DNA of 33,123 nt, taken from NCBI RefSeq assembly GCF_001598855.1, contig NZ_BCZS01000044.1, positions 1 to 33,123 on the forward strand, in the 5' to 3' direction. Under the pieces are notes generated by a model. That model was given only the letters and a program-made list of their open reading frames with translations. It was not told the DNA's origin and made no database searches. Shown piece by piece: positions 1-6,824 of the stretch. The position numbers were made by a program, and so were the translations under genes. The DNA is from Pluralibacter gergoviae ATCC 33028 = NBRC 105706 (lineage in GTDB: Bacteria; Pseudomonadota; Gammaproteobacteria; Enterobacterales; Enterobacteriaceae). Each line of letters begins with the position of its first letter. Within the stretch, counting starts at the first letter, position 1.

Positions 1-7
1 TTATGAA

Positions 8-63
8 GGGAATCATTTGATACTACCGGGAATAAGAGGGAATAGCCGGAAACACGCGGGAAT
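8..63 (+). repeat. Four GGGAAT repeats in 10-bp phase
   Basis: GGGAAT occurs at 8-13, 28-33, 38-43 and 58-63, three of them as GGGAATA. Start-to-start distances are 20, 10 and 20 bp, so all copies face the same side of the helix. The first copy lies just outside the first TTGATAC core. A related GGGAAAT lies next to the right-end core at 33043, read on the minus strand. Probably part of the transpososome or a regulator site; function unknown. Confidence 0.6.
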
Positions 64-135
64 ACTGGGTTCGACCAAAAACAGCATTTGATACCAAACT
101 TTGAGAATCGTCAGAATTTGGAAAACTATTGATAC
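17..135 (+). repeat. Left-end transposase-binding array (L1-L3-like)
   Basis: TTGATAC occurs at 17-23, 88-94 and 129-135, all in the same orientation. The second copy has the longer form CATTTGATACC. The gaps (71 then 41 bp) recall Mu attL, where L1 is separated from a closer L2/L3 pair. The inverted counterpart sits at the right edge. Assignment as sites for the A transposase is inferred from position and orientation; full footprints would extend beyond the 7-bp core. Confidence 0.7.
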
Positions 136-404
136 TTCGTGTTCATCGGCATTGGGAGTTTAAACGGCGTTCAAAGCCCTGTCATGGCAGCATTCAAAAA
201 ATCTTAGTCATTGCATATGATGTTTCTTTTGCACAACCAGAAAAGAACAACGATGTTCTTTTAAATTTATGCAGCTCAGACATCAAAACTGACTATAACT
301 ACATGTTATAAAATAGGTTTTCCAGATTCAGCACTCAAATGGAGATTTAGCATAAAGCAAGTATCCTGATGGAGGATTCTAAAGATACTCAGCGCCAGAC
401 ATCC
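136..404. other. Left-end non-coding region
   Basis: AT-rich stretch between the end array and the repressor stop codon. A 60-codon reading frame at 129-311 has no ribosome binding site and no recognisable product. The stretch contains the dyad at 241-262. An inverted repeat GATTCTAA (375-382) / TTAGAATC (418-425) straddles the repressor stop. No gene is supported here. Confidence 0.6.
241..262 (-). terminator. Possible terminator of the repressor transcript
   Basis: Perfect 9-bp arms AAAAGAACA (241-249) and TGTTCTTTT (254-262) flank the loop ACGA, with A and T runs at the outer ends so that it could act in either direction. It lies downstream of the leftward repressor gene. The stem is GC-poor, so it would be weak; it could instead be a protein-binding dyad. 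Confidence 0.35.
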
Positions 405-971
405 TTATCCGGCCTTCTTAGAATCGCCTGATGAGGCGGTCGTCTGTACTACATCACAAGTCTCAGCGTCCCCCTCTTTAATCTGTTGATAAAGGCGCAG
501 AACCCGATCTCTTTCACTTTCTGTGAGTTGCATGAAGTCCGCCAAATTCGAGTTACCTTGCAATGCAAGTAAAATACCAGTTACCCCATGAAGAATTATT
601 GCGTCTACCAAGGCCTTACTTTGCTCAGGGGGCAGTCGAGTAAGTATAACTTCTAAGAGTGGATCGTGGTTCGTCAGTGCTGGTGAATCAGCTTCGAACT
701 CGCCCTTTTGTTCGAGCCCACAGATCAGCCATACAGGAGACACATTACACGCAGCAGCAACTACAACTGCGCTGTCTATGCCTGGATACATATCCCCCTT
801 CAGATACTTTCTAATAGATGTCTCTGACATACCACTCCGGCGTGATAACTCACTATTGCTCATTCCCTTCATTGCGCTTCTCAAGCGCTCACCAAAGCGG
901 GTTATTCCACCCTCCACAATAATCCGATCTCGTTCTTTTGCATCTGCTTCGGTTTTTTTGACATAACCCAT
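405..971 (-). CDS. Phage repressor, XRE-type helix-turn-helix
   Basis: A 188-residue protein. Residues about 25-86 form a Cro/C1-type helix-turn-helix domain (FGERLRSAMKG, then SNSELSRRSGMSETSIRKYL). The C-terminal half lacks the Ser/Lys site of LexA-type autocleaving repressors, so induction is probably not by RecA-driven self-cleavage. It is the only convincing leftward gene and sits where Mu has its c repressor, divergent from ner. It should bind the 1049-1100 operator region and silence early transcription; c of Mu also competes with A at the enhancer. The start at 971 has AAGGA (minus strand) about 11 bases upstream. The role is inferred from fold and position. Confidence 0.85.
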   Translation of the reverse strand: MGYVKKTEADAKERDRIIVEGGITRFGERLRSAMKGMSNSELSRRSGMSETSIRKYLKGDMYPGIDSAVVVAAACNVSPVWLICGLEQKGEFEADSPALTNHDPLLEVILTRLPPEQSKALVDAIILHGVTGILLALQGNSNLADFMQLTESERDRVLRLYQQIKEGDAETCDVVQTTASSGDSKKAG

Positions 972-1128
972 TGAAAATAAATCCTTTATATCAAGAAGTT
1001 TTGGTTTAGGCTTCCTCGCACAATAAACCGCACAAAAAACTTGTTTTCGGATTATTGTTCGAGTAGAGTTGTTTAATACGATAATCGGTTTTGATTATCG
1101 AATTAGATAAAACGGGTAGGATCACACG
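972..1128. promoter_or_regulatory. Early control region: operators and divergent promoters
   Basis: A 157-bp gap between the divergent repressor and ner. It contains a perfect inverted repeat CGATAATC (1079-1086) / GATTATCG (1093-1100) with a 6-bp spacer, and a further half-site GGATTATTG at 1049-1057. A rightward promoter TTGTTT (1069-1074) with GATTAT (1093-1098) would be covered by the dyad; TTGTTC (1055-1060) with TACGAT (1077-1082) is an alternative. TATCAAGAAGTTT at 989-1001 matches the IHF consensus except at the last base. Mu carries its operator and internal enhancer at the same distance from its left end. Confidence 0.6.
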
Positions 1129-1395
1129 ATGCAGCTGATGAAGCAAGACCTGACGCGAGTGTTCATAGAGCCTGGGCAAGACTGGTCCAGCAAGGCAATT
1201 ATCGCGGCTTTGGATAAAAAAGGCGTGGATCTCCAGGATATCGAGAAGGAGCTTGGACTTAAGACTGGAGCTGTCAGAAATGCCTTCTACCGTAAGTGTG
1301 TTCGTTACCAGGAAGTGATCGCACAAAAAATCGGAGTTGAGCCAGACATCATTTGGCCAAGCCGCTACGTTTCTAATCATAAACTGGGTGAGTGA
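1129..1395 (+). CDS. ner: Ner-like early regulator (Nlp family)
   Basis: An 88-residue DNA-binding protein of the Ner/Nlp family. The pattern of an N-terminal tryptophan (W19), KKGVDLQDIEKELGLKTGAVRNAF, then IAQKIGVEPDIIWPSRY is typical of this lambda-repressor-like fold. In Mu, Ner turns down both the repressor and early promoters shortly after infection or induction and so favours lytic growth. Here it is the first gene of the early transcript, 12 bp ahead of A, with AGGA at 1117-1120 eight bases before the ATG. A second ATG at 1138 is possible but has no better ribosome site. The role follows from family and position. Confidence 0.88.
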   Translation: MQLMKQDLTRVFIEPGQDWSSKAIIAALDKKGVDLQDIEKELGLKTGAVRNAFYRKCVRYQEVIAQKIGVEPDIIWPSRYVSNHKLGE

Positions 1396-1407
1396 CGGAG
1401 GAAGGGA

Positions 1408-3492
1408 ATGTCTCTCTGGTTAACTGCACGTGAGTGTATCTCGTTACCCGGTCTTCCTGGCCGCGAGCACAATATTAGAAACAAGCTGAACAAGTTTGCT
1501 GAAGGCAATGAGAGCCTCATAAGAAAACGCGCTGGTAGTAAGGCCTTTGAATATCACATCGACTGCTTACCTGAGGTCGCTCAGCACGCGCTGCGCGCCC
1601 GTCAGATTAGAGAGCTGATGGCCACGCCCTCCGGTGAGTTAGTCGAACCATCATCACCACGAGCTAAAGGCAGCGAAGAAGCCAAAATAGAGGTCTATCG
1701 CAAATGCCCGGCTCTCATGGAGCAGAAGCTGAACTGCCTCACGGCGGCGCAGCGTCAGACTGCTGATGCGCGTATGGCGCTTGTCGTCGAAGTTCTGCGC
1801 CTCGGCGAACTGCCTGGGTATAGCCGTGCGAAGGCTATCCGCGAAATTGTGCGTCAGGCGCAGGCCGGTGAATTACCCCAACGCCTGGCGGATGCCGTCT
1901 CGATGGCGAATGCAAAGAAAGGCGCATCGCGTTCGCTGAGTGAAATATCGCTTAAGCGCTGGGTGGCTGATTTTAATAAGACGCGCTCTGCCGCTGAGCG
2001 GCTTCTGCTGCTGGCCCCAGGCAAGCGGCAGGTGGTCAAACCAGAAGAAATCAAATGGCTGCCAGAGTTCCTGAGTTTTTACCGCCGTCCGGACGGGCGC
2101 GGTATTCAGGAGGCCTACGACGATTTTGCTGCGGGCTGGGCTGAGCGTTACCAGGGTGACGCCATGATGGCCGCAGCGATCCCCTCTTACGACCAGGTGT
2201 GCTACGCCATGAACAAGCTGCCTGTTGTTGTGAAGCAAAAAGGCCGAATCACCGGCAGCGAGTTCCGCCAGTATGAGGGCTTTGTCCGCCGTGACTGGGA
2301 GTCCCTGCCGGTTAATTACGTCTGGATTGGTGACGGCCACGGCATGAAGATGAAGGTGGCTCACCCCGACCACGGCAACCCGTTCTCGCCGGAGGTGACA
2401 TTTATTCTGGACGGCAGCTGCCGTTATATCGTCGGCTGGAGCCTGGCGCTGTCTGAAAGCGTAATTGCGGTCGCTGACGCCCTGCGCCACGGTATTAAAA
2501 ACCACGGCAAGCCTTTTCTGTACTACTCGGATAACGGCGGCGGTGAGACCAACAATACCTTTGATGCTGAGTTAACCGGTATCCTTCCCCGCCTCGGTAT
2601 CGATCACCGGCTGGGTATTCCGGAGAATCCGCAGGGGCGTGGCATCATCGAACGCCTTAACCGCTCTCTGGCCATGCGCATATCGCGCCAGTTTGCCACC
2701 TACTACGGCACCGGCGCAGACCGCAGCACCGTTGGTAAGATGACGAAAAGCCTGGCATCGGCAACTAACGCCGCGAATAAAGGCAAAGAGCTGACGGCAA
2801 AGCAGCAGGCGACTCTGCGCGATCTGCCGTCCTGGGAATCGCTGATTCAGCACATTGAGGCCGGGGTGGAGTGGTACAACAACCGCCCGCACGAGTCTCT
2901 GCCGCTGCGCAGCGACGGCGAGCACTTCACTCCCGCACAGTTCCGCCGCTATAAGCTGGAAACCGAGAAGACCGAAATCGAGTGGCTGTCGGAGCTGGAG
3001 CTGCGCGAAATGTTCATGCCGCAGATAGAGCGTACCGTTAACCGCTGCGAGGTGCGTCTGTTCAATAACCTGTATTACTCAGCCGAGCTGAACAACGAGC
3101 ACGGTAATAAAGTGCTCGTTAATTACGATATACACGATGCAAACAAAGTTGTTATTCGTCGCATGGATGGTTCCTTTATTTGTGAGGCTATCTGGGACGG
3201 TAATAAACAGCAGGCATTCCCGGTCACGGCCGAGTATCACCAGCGCCAGCAGCGCATCAAGGGGATGCGTGCACGCGGTGAGGAGAAGGTCCGCCTGGCG
3301 GAGGCAGAGAACGTCCAGACGCTGCCAGCCCCGGCAGAGCAGGAGTTGCTGCGCGGGAATGTCTATCGCCCGCAGCGCGGAGCTACGCCGATGGCCCTGG
3401 CTGAGCTGGAGGAGGCTGAATACAGCGAGGATGAATATCTGAATAACTCGCTGGATATTCTGGAATCAAATAAACGTAAAAACGCTATTTAA
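1408..3492 (+). CDS. A: Mu-type DDE transposase A
   Basis: A 694-residue transposase/integrase, a little longer than MuA (663). Residues about 3-70 match the Mu end/enhancer-binding winged helix (LWLTARECISLPGLPG). A second DNA-binding region follows at about 100-230. The RNase H-fold catalytic core carries D309 (IGDGHG), D375 (YYSDNGGG) and E415 (GRGIIERLNR), the DDE triad with about 40 residues between the last two. A Mu-type C-terminal beta-barrel lies near 540-600, followed by a charged tail that in MuA contacts B. It cleaves and joins the phage ends to target DNA for integration and replicative transposition. The start is preceded by GGAGGAAGGG. All catalytic residues are present, so it looks functional. 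Confidence 0.96.
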   Translation: MSLWLTARECISLPGLPGREHNIRNKLNKFAEGNESLIRKRAGSKAFEYHIDCLPEVAQHALRARQIRELMATPSGELVEPSSPRAKGSEEAKIEVYRKCPALMEQKLNCLTAAQRQTADARMALVVEVLRLGELPGYSRAKAIREIVRQAQAGELPQRLADAVSMANAKKGASRSLSEISLKRWVADFNKTRSAAERLLLLAPGKRQVVKPEEIKWLPEFLSFYRRPDGRGIQEAYDDFAAGWAERYQGDAMMAAAIPSYDQVCYAMNKLPVVVKQKGRITGSEFRQYEGFVRRDWESLPVNYVWIGDGHGMKMKVAHPDHGNPFSPEVTFILDGSCRYIVGWSLALSESVIAVADALRHGIKNHGKPFLYYSDNGGGETNNTFDAELTGILPRLGIDHRLGIPENPQGRGIIERLNRSLAMRISRQFATYYGTGADRSTVGKMTKSLASATNAANKGKELTAKQQATLRDLPSWESLIQHIEAGVEWYNNRPHESLPLRSDGEHFTPAQFRRYKLETEKTEIEWLSELELREMFMPQIERTVNRCEVRLFNNLYYSAELNNEHGNKVLVNYDIHDANKVVIRRMDGSFICEAIWDGNKQQAFPVTAEYHQRQQRIKGMRARGEEKVRLAEAENVQTLPAPAEQELLRGNVYRPQRGATPMALAELEEAEYSEDEYLNNSLDILESNKRKNAI

Positions 3493-3529
3493 GCGCGATT
3501 TAATGTAATTCAAAAAAACGGAGTGAATT

Positions 3530-4477
3530 ATGTCTGATGTGAATATTTCTGATATTCGCGAGGTTCTGCGCAACCTCGTTGACGGTGGCCGCTGGACTTT
3601 TGCCCAGGTTTCCCGCGAAACCGGTCTCTCAACCGGCGTGGTCTCCAGCTTCATGAATAATAAATATGCCGGTGATAACGACCGGGTGGAAAAGGCGCTT
3701 ACTCGCTGGGTCAATAAGCAGCAGTCCGCCGCCGAACTGCCGGAGCCTCCCCGCTTTATTGAGACGCCCACGGTTAAGCAGATCTGGACGGCGTTTCGCT
3801 ACGCGCATCTGACCGAATGTATCGGCGTGGTATGTGGTAACCCCGGCGTCGGTAAGTCAGAAGCGGCGCGCGAATACCGCCGCAACAACGATAACGTCTG
3901 GATGATAACGGTAACTCCGTCCTGCGCCAGCGTGCTTGAGTGCCTGACTGAACTGGCCTATGAGCTGGGGATGAACGATGCACCGCGCCGCAAGGGACCG
4001 CTGGCCCGCGCGCTGCGCCGTCGCCTGGATGGTACGCAGGGGCTGGTCATTATCGACGAGGCTGACCACCTCGGGGCAGAAACGCTGGAGGAACTGCGCC
4101 TGCTGCAGGAGGCCACGCGCGTCGGGCTGGTGTTGATGGGCAATCACCGCGTCTACAGCAACATGACCGGCGGAAACCGCACCGTCGAGTTCGCCCGCCT
4201 GTTCTCCCGTATCGCGAAGCGGGTGGCTATCAATAAGACCAAAAAAGCGGACGTAACCGCGATTGCCGATGCCTGGCATATAACCGGAGAAAAAGAGCGA
4301 GATTTGCTGCAGCAGATTGCGCAGAAACCCGGTGCGCTGCGCATCCTCAGCCATTCCCTGCGCCTGGCGGCAATGACTGCCCACGGCGCAGGTCATGAGG
4401 TCAGCGAGGGCTATATCCGCAAGGCGCTGCGCGATCTGGATCTCGATGTAGATGTCTCAACGTTACTGAGGGGATAG
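3530..4477 (+). CDS. B: Target-capture ATPase, MuB-like
   Basis: A 315-residue AAA+ ATPase. The N-terminal helix-turn-helix (about 1-60; FAQVSRETGLSTGVVSSFM) is that of MuB. Walker A is GNPGVGKS at 103-110 and Walker B is LVIIDEAD with D176-E177. The C-terminal helical domain (about 240-310) resembles the MuB C-terminal DNA-binding domain. MuB polymerises on DNA, delivers target DNA to the A transpososome and gives target immunity. It lies 37 bp after A with GGAG before the ATG. The identification is firm from motifs and position. Confidence 0.95.
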   Translation: MSDVNISDIREVLRNLVDGGRWTFAQVSRETGLSTGVVSSFMNNKYAGDNDRVEKALTRWVNKQQSAAELPEPPRFIETPTVKQIWTAFRYAHLTECIGVVCGNPGVGKSEAAREYRRNNDNVWMITVTPSCASVLECLTELAYELGMNDAPRRKGPLARALRRRLDGTQGLVIIDEADHLGAETLEELRLLQEATRVGLVLMGNHRVYSNMTGGNRTVEFARLFSRIAKRVAINKTKKADVTAIADAWHITGEKERDLLQQIAQKPGALRILSHSLRLAAMTAHGAGHEVSEGYIRKALRDLDLDVDVSTLLRG

Positions 4478-4483
4478 TTGATT

Positions 4484-4654
4484 ATGGAAAGCATGAAACC
4501 TGTGAAATGTACGCGCTGCCGTAATATCCATGATGAAGGTGAGCGCGTAAGCGTCAGGGATAAGTCTTACCGGGGAATCAAGGTCTTTACTTCTGTTTGT
4601 CCTCGCTGTGGAGGTAAGAGCTTCTATGACCTCACTAAGGAGCGCTCATCATGA
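4484..4654 (+). CDS. Small zinc-ribbon protein
   Basis: A 56-residue basic protein with two CxxC knuckles, C9-x2-C12 and C39-x2-C42 (KCTRC and CPRCGG), so it very likely binds one zinc ion. GAGGGGA lies about 9 bases before the ATG, and the stop overlaps the next start (ATGA at 4651-4654), so it is part of the early operon. The layout resembles Com-like translational regulators of Mu-type phages, but Com normally sits beside mom at the right end and no mom is present. It could instead be a nucleic-acid-binding early protein. An in-frame ATG at 4493 could be used. Confidence 0.7.
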   Translation: MESMKPVKCTRCRNIHDEGERVSVRDKSYRGIKVFTSVCPRCGGKSFYDLTKERSS

Positions 4655-4890
4655 TTACCGAACGTATTGCCGACCATCTGGGAATGGCCAACGCCGCGCA
4701 GGCCTGGCTGCTGGCGCGCGGTAGCCGCGTTACCGACATGCGTGTGTGGATGCGCCGTCCGTGCCTTGAGATTACCTGCCCGCCATCAGAGCTGGTAAAT
4801 CGCGCCAGCCACCTGATTGAACGCTGCCCGACCGGCACGCGCTCTGTCTGGATGGCCACCATCGCCGGTTGCCACGTGATATGGAGGTAG
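4651..4890 (+). CDS. Hypothetical early protein
   Basis: A 79-residue protein starting in a 4-base overlap with the zinc-ribbon gene, a mark of translational coupling. I do not recognise the family. It begins with a helical stretch (ITERIADHLGMANAAQAWLL) followed by a region with two cysteines (RPCLEITCPP) and ends in a mixed beta/hydrophobic segment with one more cysteine (AGCHVIW). No signal peptide or membrane helix is evident. Its position in the block after B is where Mu carries semi-essential early genes, so a role in host takeover is possible but not shown. Confidence 0.6.
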   Translation: MITERIADHLGMANAAQAWLLARGSRVTDMRVWMRRPCLEITCPPSELVNRASHLIERCPTGTRSVWMATIAGCHVIWR

Positions 4891-4892
4891 CT

Positions 4893-5159
4893 ATGACGGC
4901 AAAAATCACGGCCTATGCCTGGGCGTCGGGGCTGATTGAGTTTGGTCGTAATTATCCCGAGGGTGCATTGCCTATTGTTACCGGTGATGAAAGACGCGTC
5001 CGGGAGTTAATTGATATTTGGGCCAGGCATTCGCGGACGAATGAACAATTACTGGTTCCTGGAGTACCCGAGGCTGATAACCAGCATGAGGCCTGCTCTG
5101 CATTAATTCGTTTTACTGACCTTGTCACTAAAGAATATCTGGAAAAAAGGAGAGGATGA
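4893..5159 (+). CDS. Hypothetical early protein, acidic
   Basis: An 88-residue protein from the ATG at 4893, chosen because GGAGG at 4883-4887 is well placed. An in-frame ATG at 4869 would add eight residues but lies inside the previous gene without a ribosome site. It is probably mostly helical (DERRVRELIDIWARHSR, then SALIRFTDLVTKEYLEKRRG). Base composition is more AT-rich than the neighbours, with codons such as GTAATTATCCC, hinting at separate acquisition. It occupies the place of Mu kil/gam, but I see no similarity to Gam. Function unknown. Confidence 0.6.
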   Translation: MTAKITAYAWASGLIEFGRNYPEGALPIVTGDERRVRELIDIWARHSRTNEQLLVPGVPEADNQHEACSALIRFTDLVTKEYLEKRRG

Positions 5160-5638
5160 TGAATAAGCCCCGTTTCTGGACTACAGCAGATCGTCAGTTC
5201 GTCCACGACAACGCCGGTAAGCTGACCGCTCAGCAGATTGCCGCCAGGCTCAACCGCTCATGCCGTGCAGTTCGCGTCAAGGCGACCCGTTGGGGGGTGT
5301 CACTGCTGGTAATTCCTTCAGGCGCGCAAGGTGCTCCCACGCGCCGTCAGTGGACGAAAGCTGAACGTCAGTTCGTCCGTGACCATGCAGGTAAGCTGAG
5401 CACTCAGGAAATTGCGGACAGGCTTAACCGCTCGCGTCAGTCAGTTTGCGCGCAGGCGCATCGGTGGGGAATATCAATGCTGGTGCAGTCGGCAGACGCG
5501 CATGACGCCTGGCTATGCCGTGAGCTTTATAAAGAAGGGCTGACGATCCCCGTTATTGCCGAGAAGATGGAATTAAGCCGTCGCACCGTTTCGGGCATCG
5601 TTTATTCAGAAGTTGTTAATTCAGTGAGGGTCGCATGA
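5156..5638 (+). CDS. Tandem helix-turn-helix DNA-binding protein
   Basis: A 160-residue protein containing two near-identical units of 58-residue period. Unit 1 starts at W8 (FWTTADRQFVHDNAGKLTAQ) and unit 2 at W66 (QWTKAERQFVRDHAGKLSTQ); both continue with QIA/EIA-x-RLNRS and end in RWGVSLLV or RWGISMLV. A third, more distant helix-turn-helix lies at about 116-152 (YKEGLTIPVIAEKMELSRRT). The repeat is visible in the DNA, where GTCAGTTCGTCC occurs at 5193 and 5367. The fold resembles homeodomain-like or resolvase-type helix-turn-helix modules that bind repeated sites. ATG codons at 5156 and 5159 both suit AGGAGAGG. Probably a DNA-binding regulator; the target is unknown. Confidence 0.75.
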   Translation: MMNKPRFWTTADRQFVHDNAGKLTAQQIAARLNRSCRAVRVKATRWGVSLLVIPSGAQGAPTRRQWTKAERQFVRDHAGKLSTQEIADRLNRSRQSVCAQAHRWGISMLVQSADAHDAWLCRELYKEGLTIPVIAEKMELSRRTVSGIVYSEVVNSVRVA

Positions 5639-6252
5639 CTACAGCAAATACCATACCGGCAGGATACCGTATTAATGCCCAGGGGCATTATGTGCCAGAG
5701 TCGCAGGTTAAGCCGTTAGATAAGCTGCGGGATGATGTCGTCCTACGCATTATTGAAGCCGCTAAAAAGCAACGTCAGGCTATGGCCGAGTTTAAGCTGC
5801 AGGCGATGTCAGAGGTGGCCGACTTTATCGACGTCTCTGCCGCCGAGTATGGCGTGGAGTACGGCGGCACCAAGGGCAACGTTACTCTGGTCAGCTTTGA
5901 TGGCCGTTACAAACTGGTTCGCGCAGTCGGTGAGCATCGCGTTTTTGATGAGCGCATTCAGGCTGCGAAGACGCTGATTGACACCTGCATCAGCGAATGG
6001 TCAGGCGGTGCTGATGAAAAAATCATGGCGCTCGTCGATCATGCCTTCCGGGTCAACAAGCAGGGGAAAATTGATATTAACCAGGTGCTCGGGCTGCGGC
6101 AGCTGAACATTGACGATATTAAATGGAATGAGGCAATGGATGCCGTGGCTGATGCCATTCAGGTGACGGGCACCAGCCAATATCTGCGTCTGTATGAGCG
6201 TCAGGCAGATGGCGGATATCAGCAGATATCGCTGGATTTAGCCAAGCTCTGA
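5635..6252 (+). CDS. DUF3164 family early phage protein
   Basis: A 205-residue protein of the DUF3164 family, common in the early region of Mu-like phages. Recognisable parts are the opening GYRINAQGHYVPESQVKP, the basic helix IIEAAKKQRQAMAEFK, the GGTKGNVTLVSFDGRYKLVR strand segment and the C-terminal region TGTSQYLRLYERQADGGYQQ. Its biochemical role is not known; occasional annotation as a sulfate transporter is not supported, since there are no membrane helices. It overlaps the upstream stop by 4 bases (ATGA) and is followed by the only sizeable non-coding gap of the early operon. Confidence 0.85.
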   Translation: MTTANTIPAGYRINAQGHYVPESQVKPLDKLRDDVVLRIIEAAKKQRQAMAEFKLQAMSEVADFIDVSAAEYGVEYGGTKGNVTLVSFDGRYKLVRAVGEHRVFDERIQAAKTLIDTCISEWSGGADEKIMALVDHAFRVNKQGKIDINQVLGLRQLNIDDIKWNEAMDAVADAIQVTGTSQYLRLYERQADGGYQQISLDLAKL

Positions 6253-6332
6253 TTATTCGTTAGTTAATTTAAATTTTAATTCCGGCGTAGCGCCGTGGGT
6301 TCGCTCACGCCGAAATTCAATAAGGACTTATT
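6253..6332 (+). promoter_or_regulatory. Structured intergenic region before the MazG-like gene
   Basis: An AT-rich stretch (6251-6280) is followed by overlapping hairpins. CGGCG (6283-6287) pairs with CGCCG (6291-6295). An alternative is CGTGGG-TTCG-CTCACG (6294-6309), capped by a stable UUCG tetraloop. A third is CGGCGT (6283-6288) with ACGCCG (6307-6312). No T run follows, so it is unlikely to be a simple terminator. It could be an RNA processing, stabilising or regulatory element between early segments. Confidence 0.45.
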
Positions 6333-6824
6333 ATGAACGCCAAAAACACCGCTATTTTCGACGCGGCATTAACTAAGTGGGGATTTGATTCTCAGGTGCT
6401 GGTTCTGGCTGAAGAGTCAAGCGAGCTGTCTGCTGCCTGCGCGCGCTTTATCAATCATAAAACGGACAGCAGCACGCTGGCTGAGGAAGCTGCTGATGTC
6501 GAAATTATGATTGCCCAGCTTCGCCATAACGGCATGGGTCAGATGATTGACCACGAAGTCAGCCGCAAAATGACCCGACTCGCACAGACTGTCGGCGTTG
6601 ATGTGCAGCCGGTGAATCCCTTCTGGCCATCCGTTCAGGGACTGCTTGAAGAAGCGGGAGAGCAGCTCAGCCTGGCGGAAACGCTCTATCTCGATCCGAA
6701 GACCAGCAACCGCTTTGCGGCAGCGCGCGCAAGAATGGCCGTGAGCCTGCTGATGCAGGCCGCGCAGCGCATGATGCGCGAGCAGCAGTACACCGAGCGT
6801 TGCCAGAAGGAGGCTAAAGTATGA
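6333..6824 (+). CDS. MazG-like all-alpha NTP pyrophosphohydrolase
   Basis: A 163-residue helical protein. The N-terminal half carries the metal-binding pattern of the all-alpha NTP pyrophosphatase superfamily: EExxE at 27-31 (EESSE) and ExxD at 52-55 (in LAEEAADVEIM), separated by about 20 residues as in MazG and dimeric dUTPases. Such enzymes hydrolyse (d)NTPs or alarmone-like nucleotides to the monophosphate plus pyrophosphate. The C-terminal half (about 95-160) is a second helical region with another LLEEAGEQLSLAETLYL segment, perhaps a degenerate copy. A TAAGGA site precedes the ATG, and the stop overlaps gemA. In a phage it may adjust nucleotide pools or counter a nucleotide-signalling defence; that is inference. 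Confidence 0.7.
   Translation: MNAKNTAIFDAALTKWGFDSQVLVLAEESSELSAACARFINHKTDSSTLAEEAADVEIMIAQLRHNGMGQMIDHEVSRKMTRLAQTVGVDVQPVNPFWPSVQGLLEEAGEQLSLAETLYLDPKTSNRFAAARARMAVSLLMQAAQRMMREQQYTERCQKEAKV

Noticed and set aside
129-311. 60-codon rightward reading frame in the left end
   Set aside because: No ribosome site, overlaps the third TTGATAC core and a dyad, and no recognisable protein; treated as non-coding.
375-425. Inverted repeat GATTCTAA / TTAGAATC around the repressor stop
   Set aside because: Arms are 35 bp apart, AT-rich and without a T run; may be chance, so noted only in the non-coding entry.
1006-1380. Leftward 124-codon frame covering ner and the operator
   Set aside because: Antisense to a confident Ner gene and crosses the control region; no family or ribosome site.
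4893-5159. Gam-like nuclease inhibitor
   Set aside because: Position fits Mu gam, but the protein is only 88 residues and shows no recognisable Gam sequence features.
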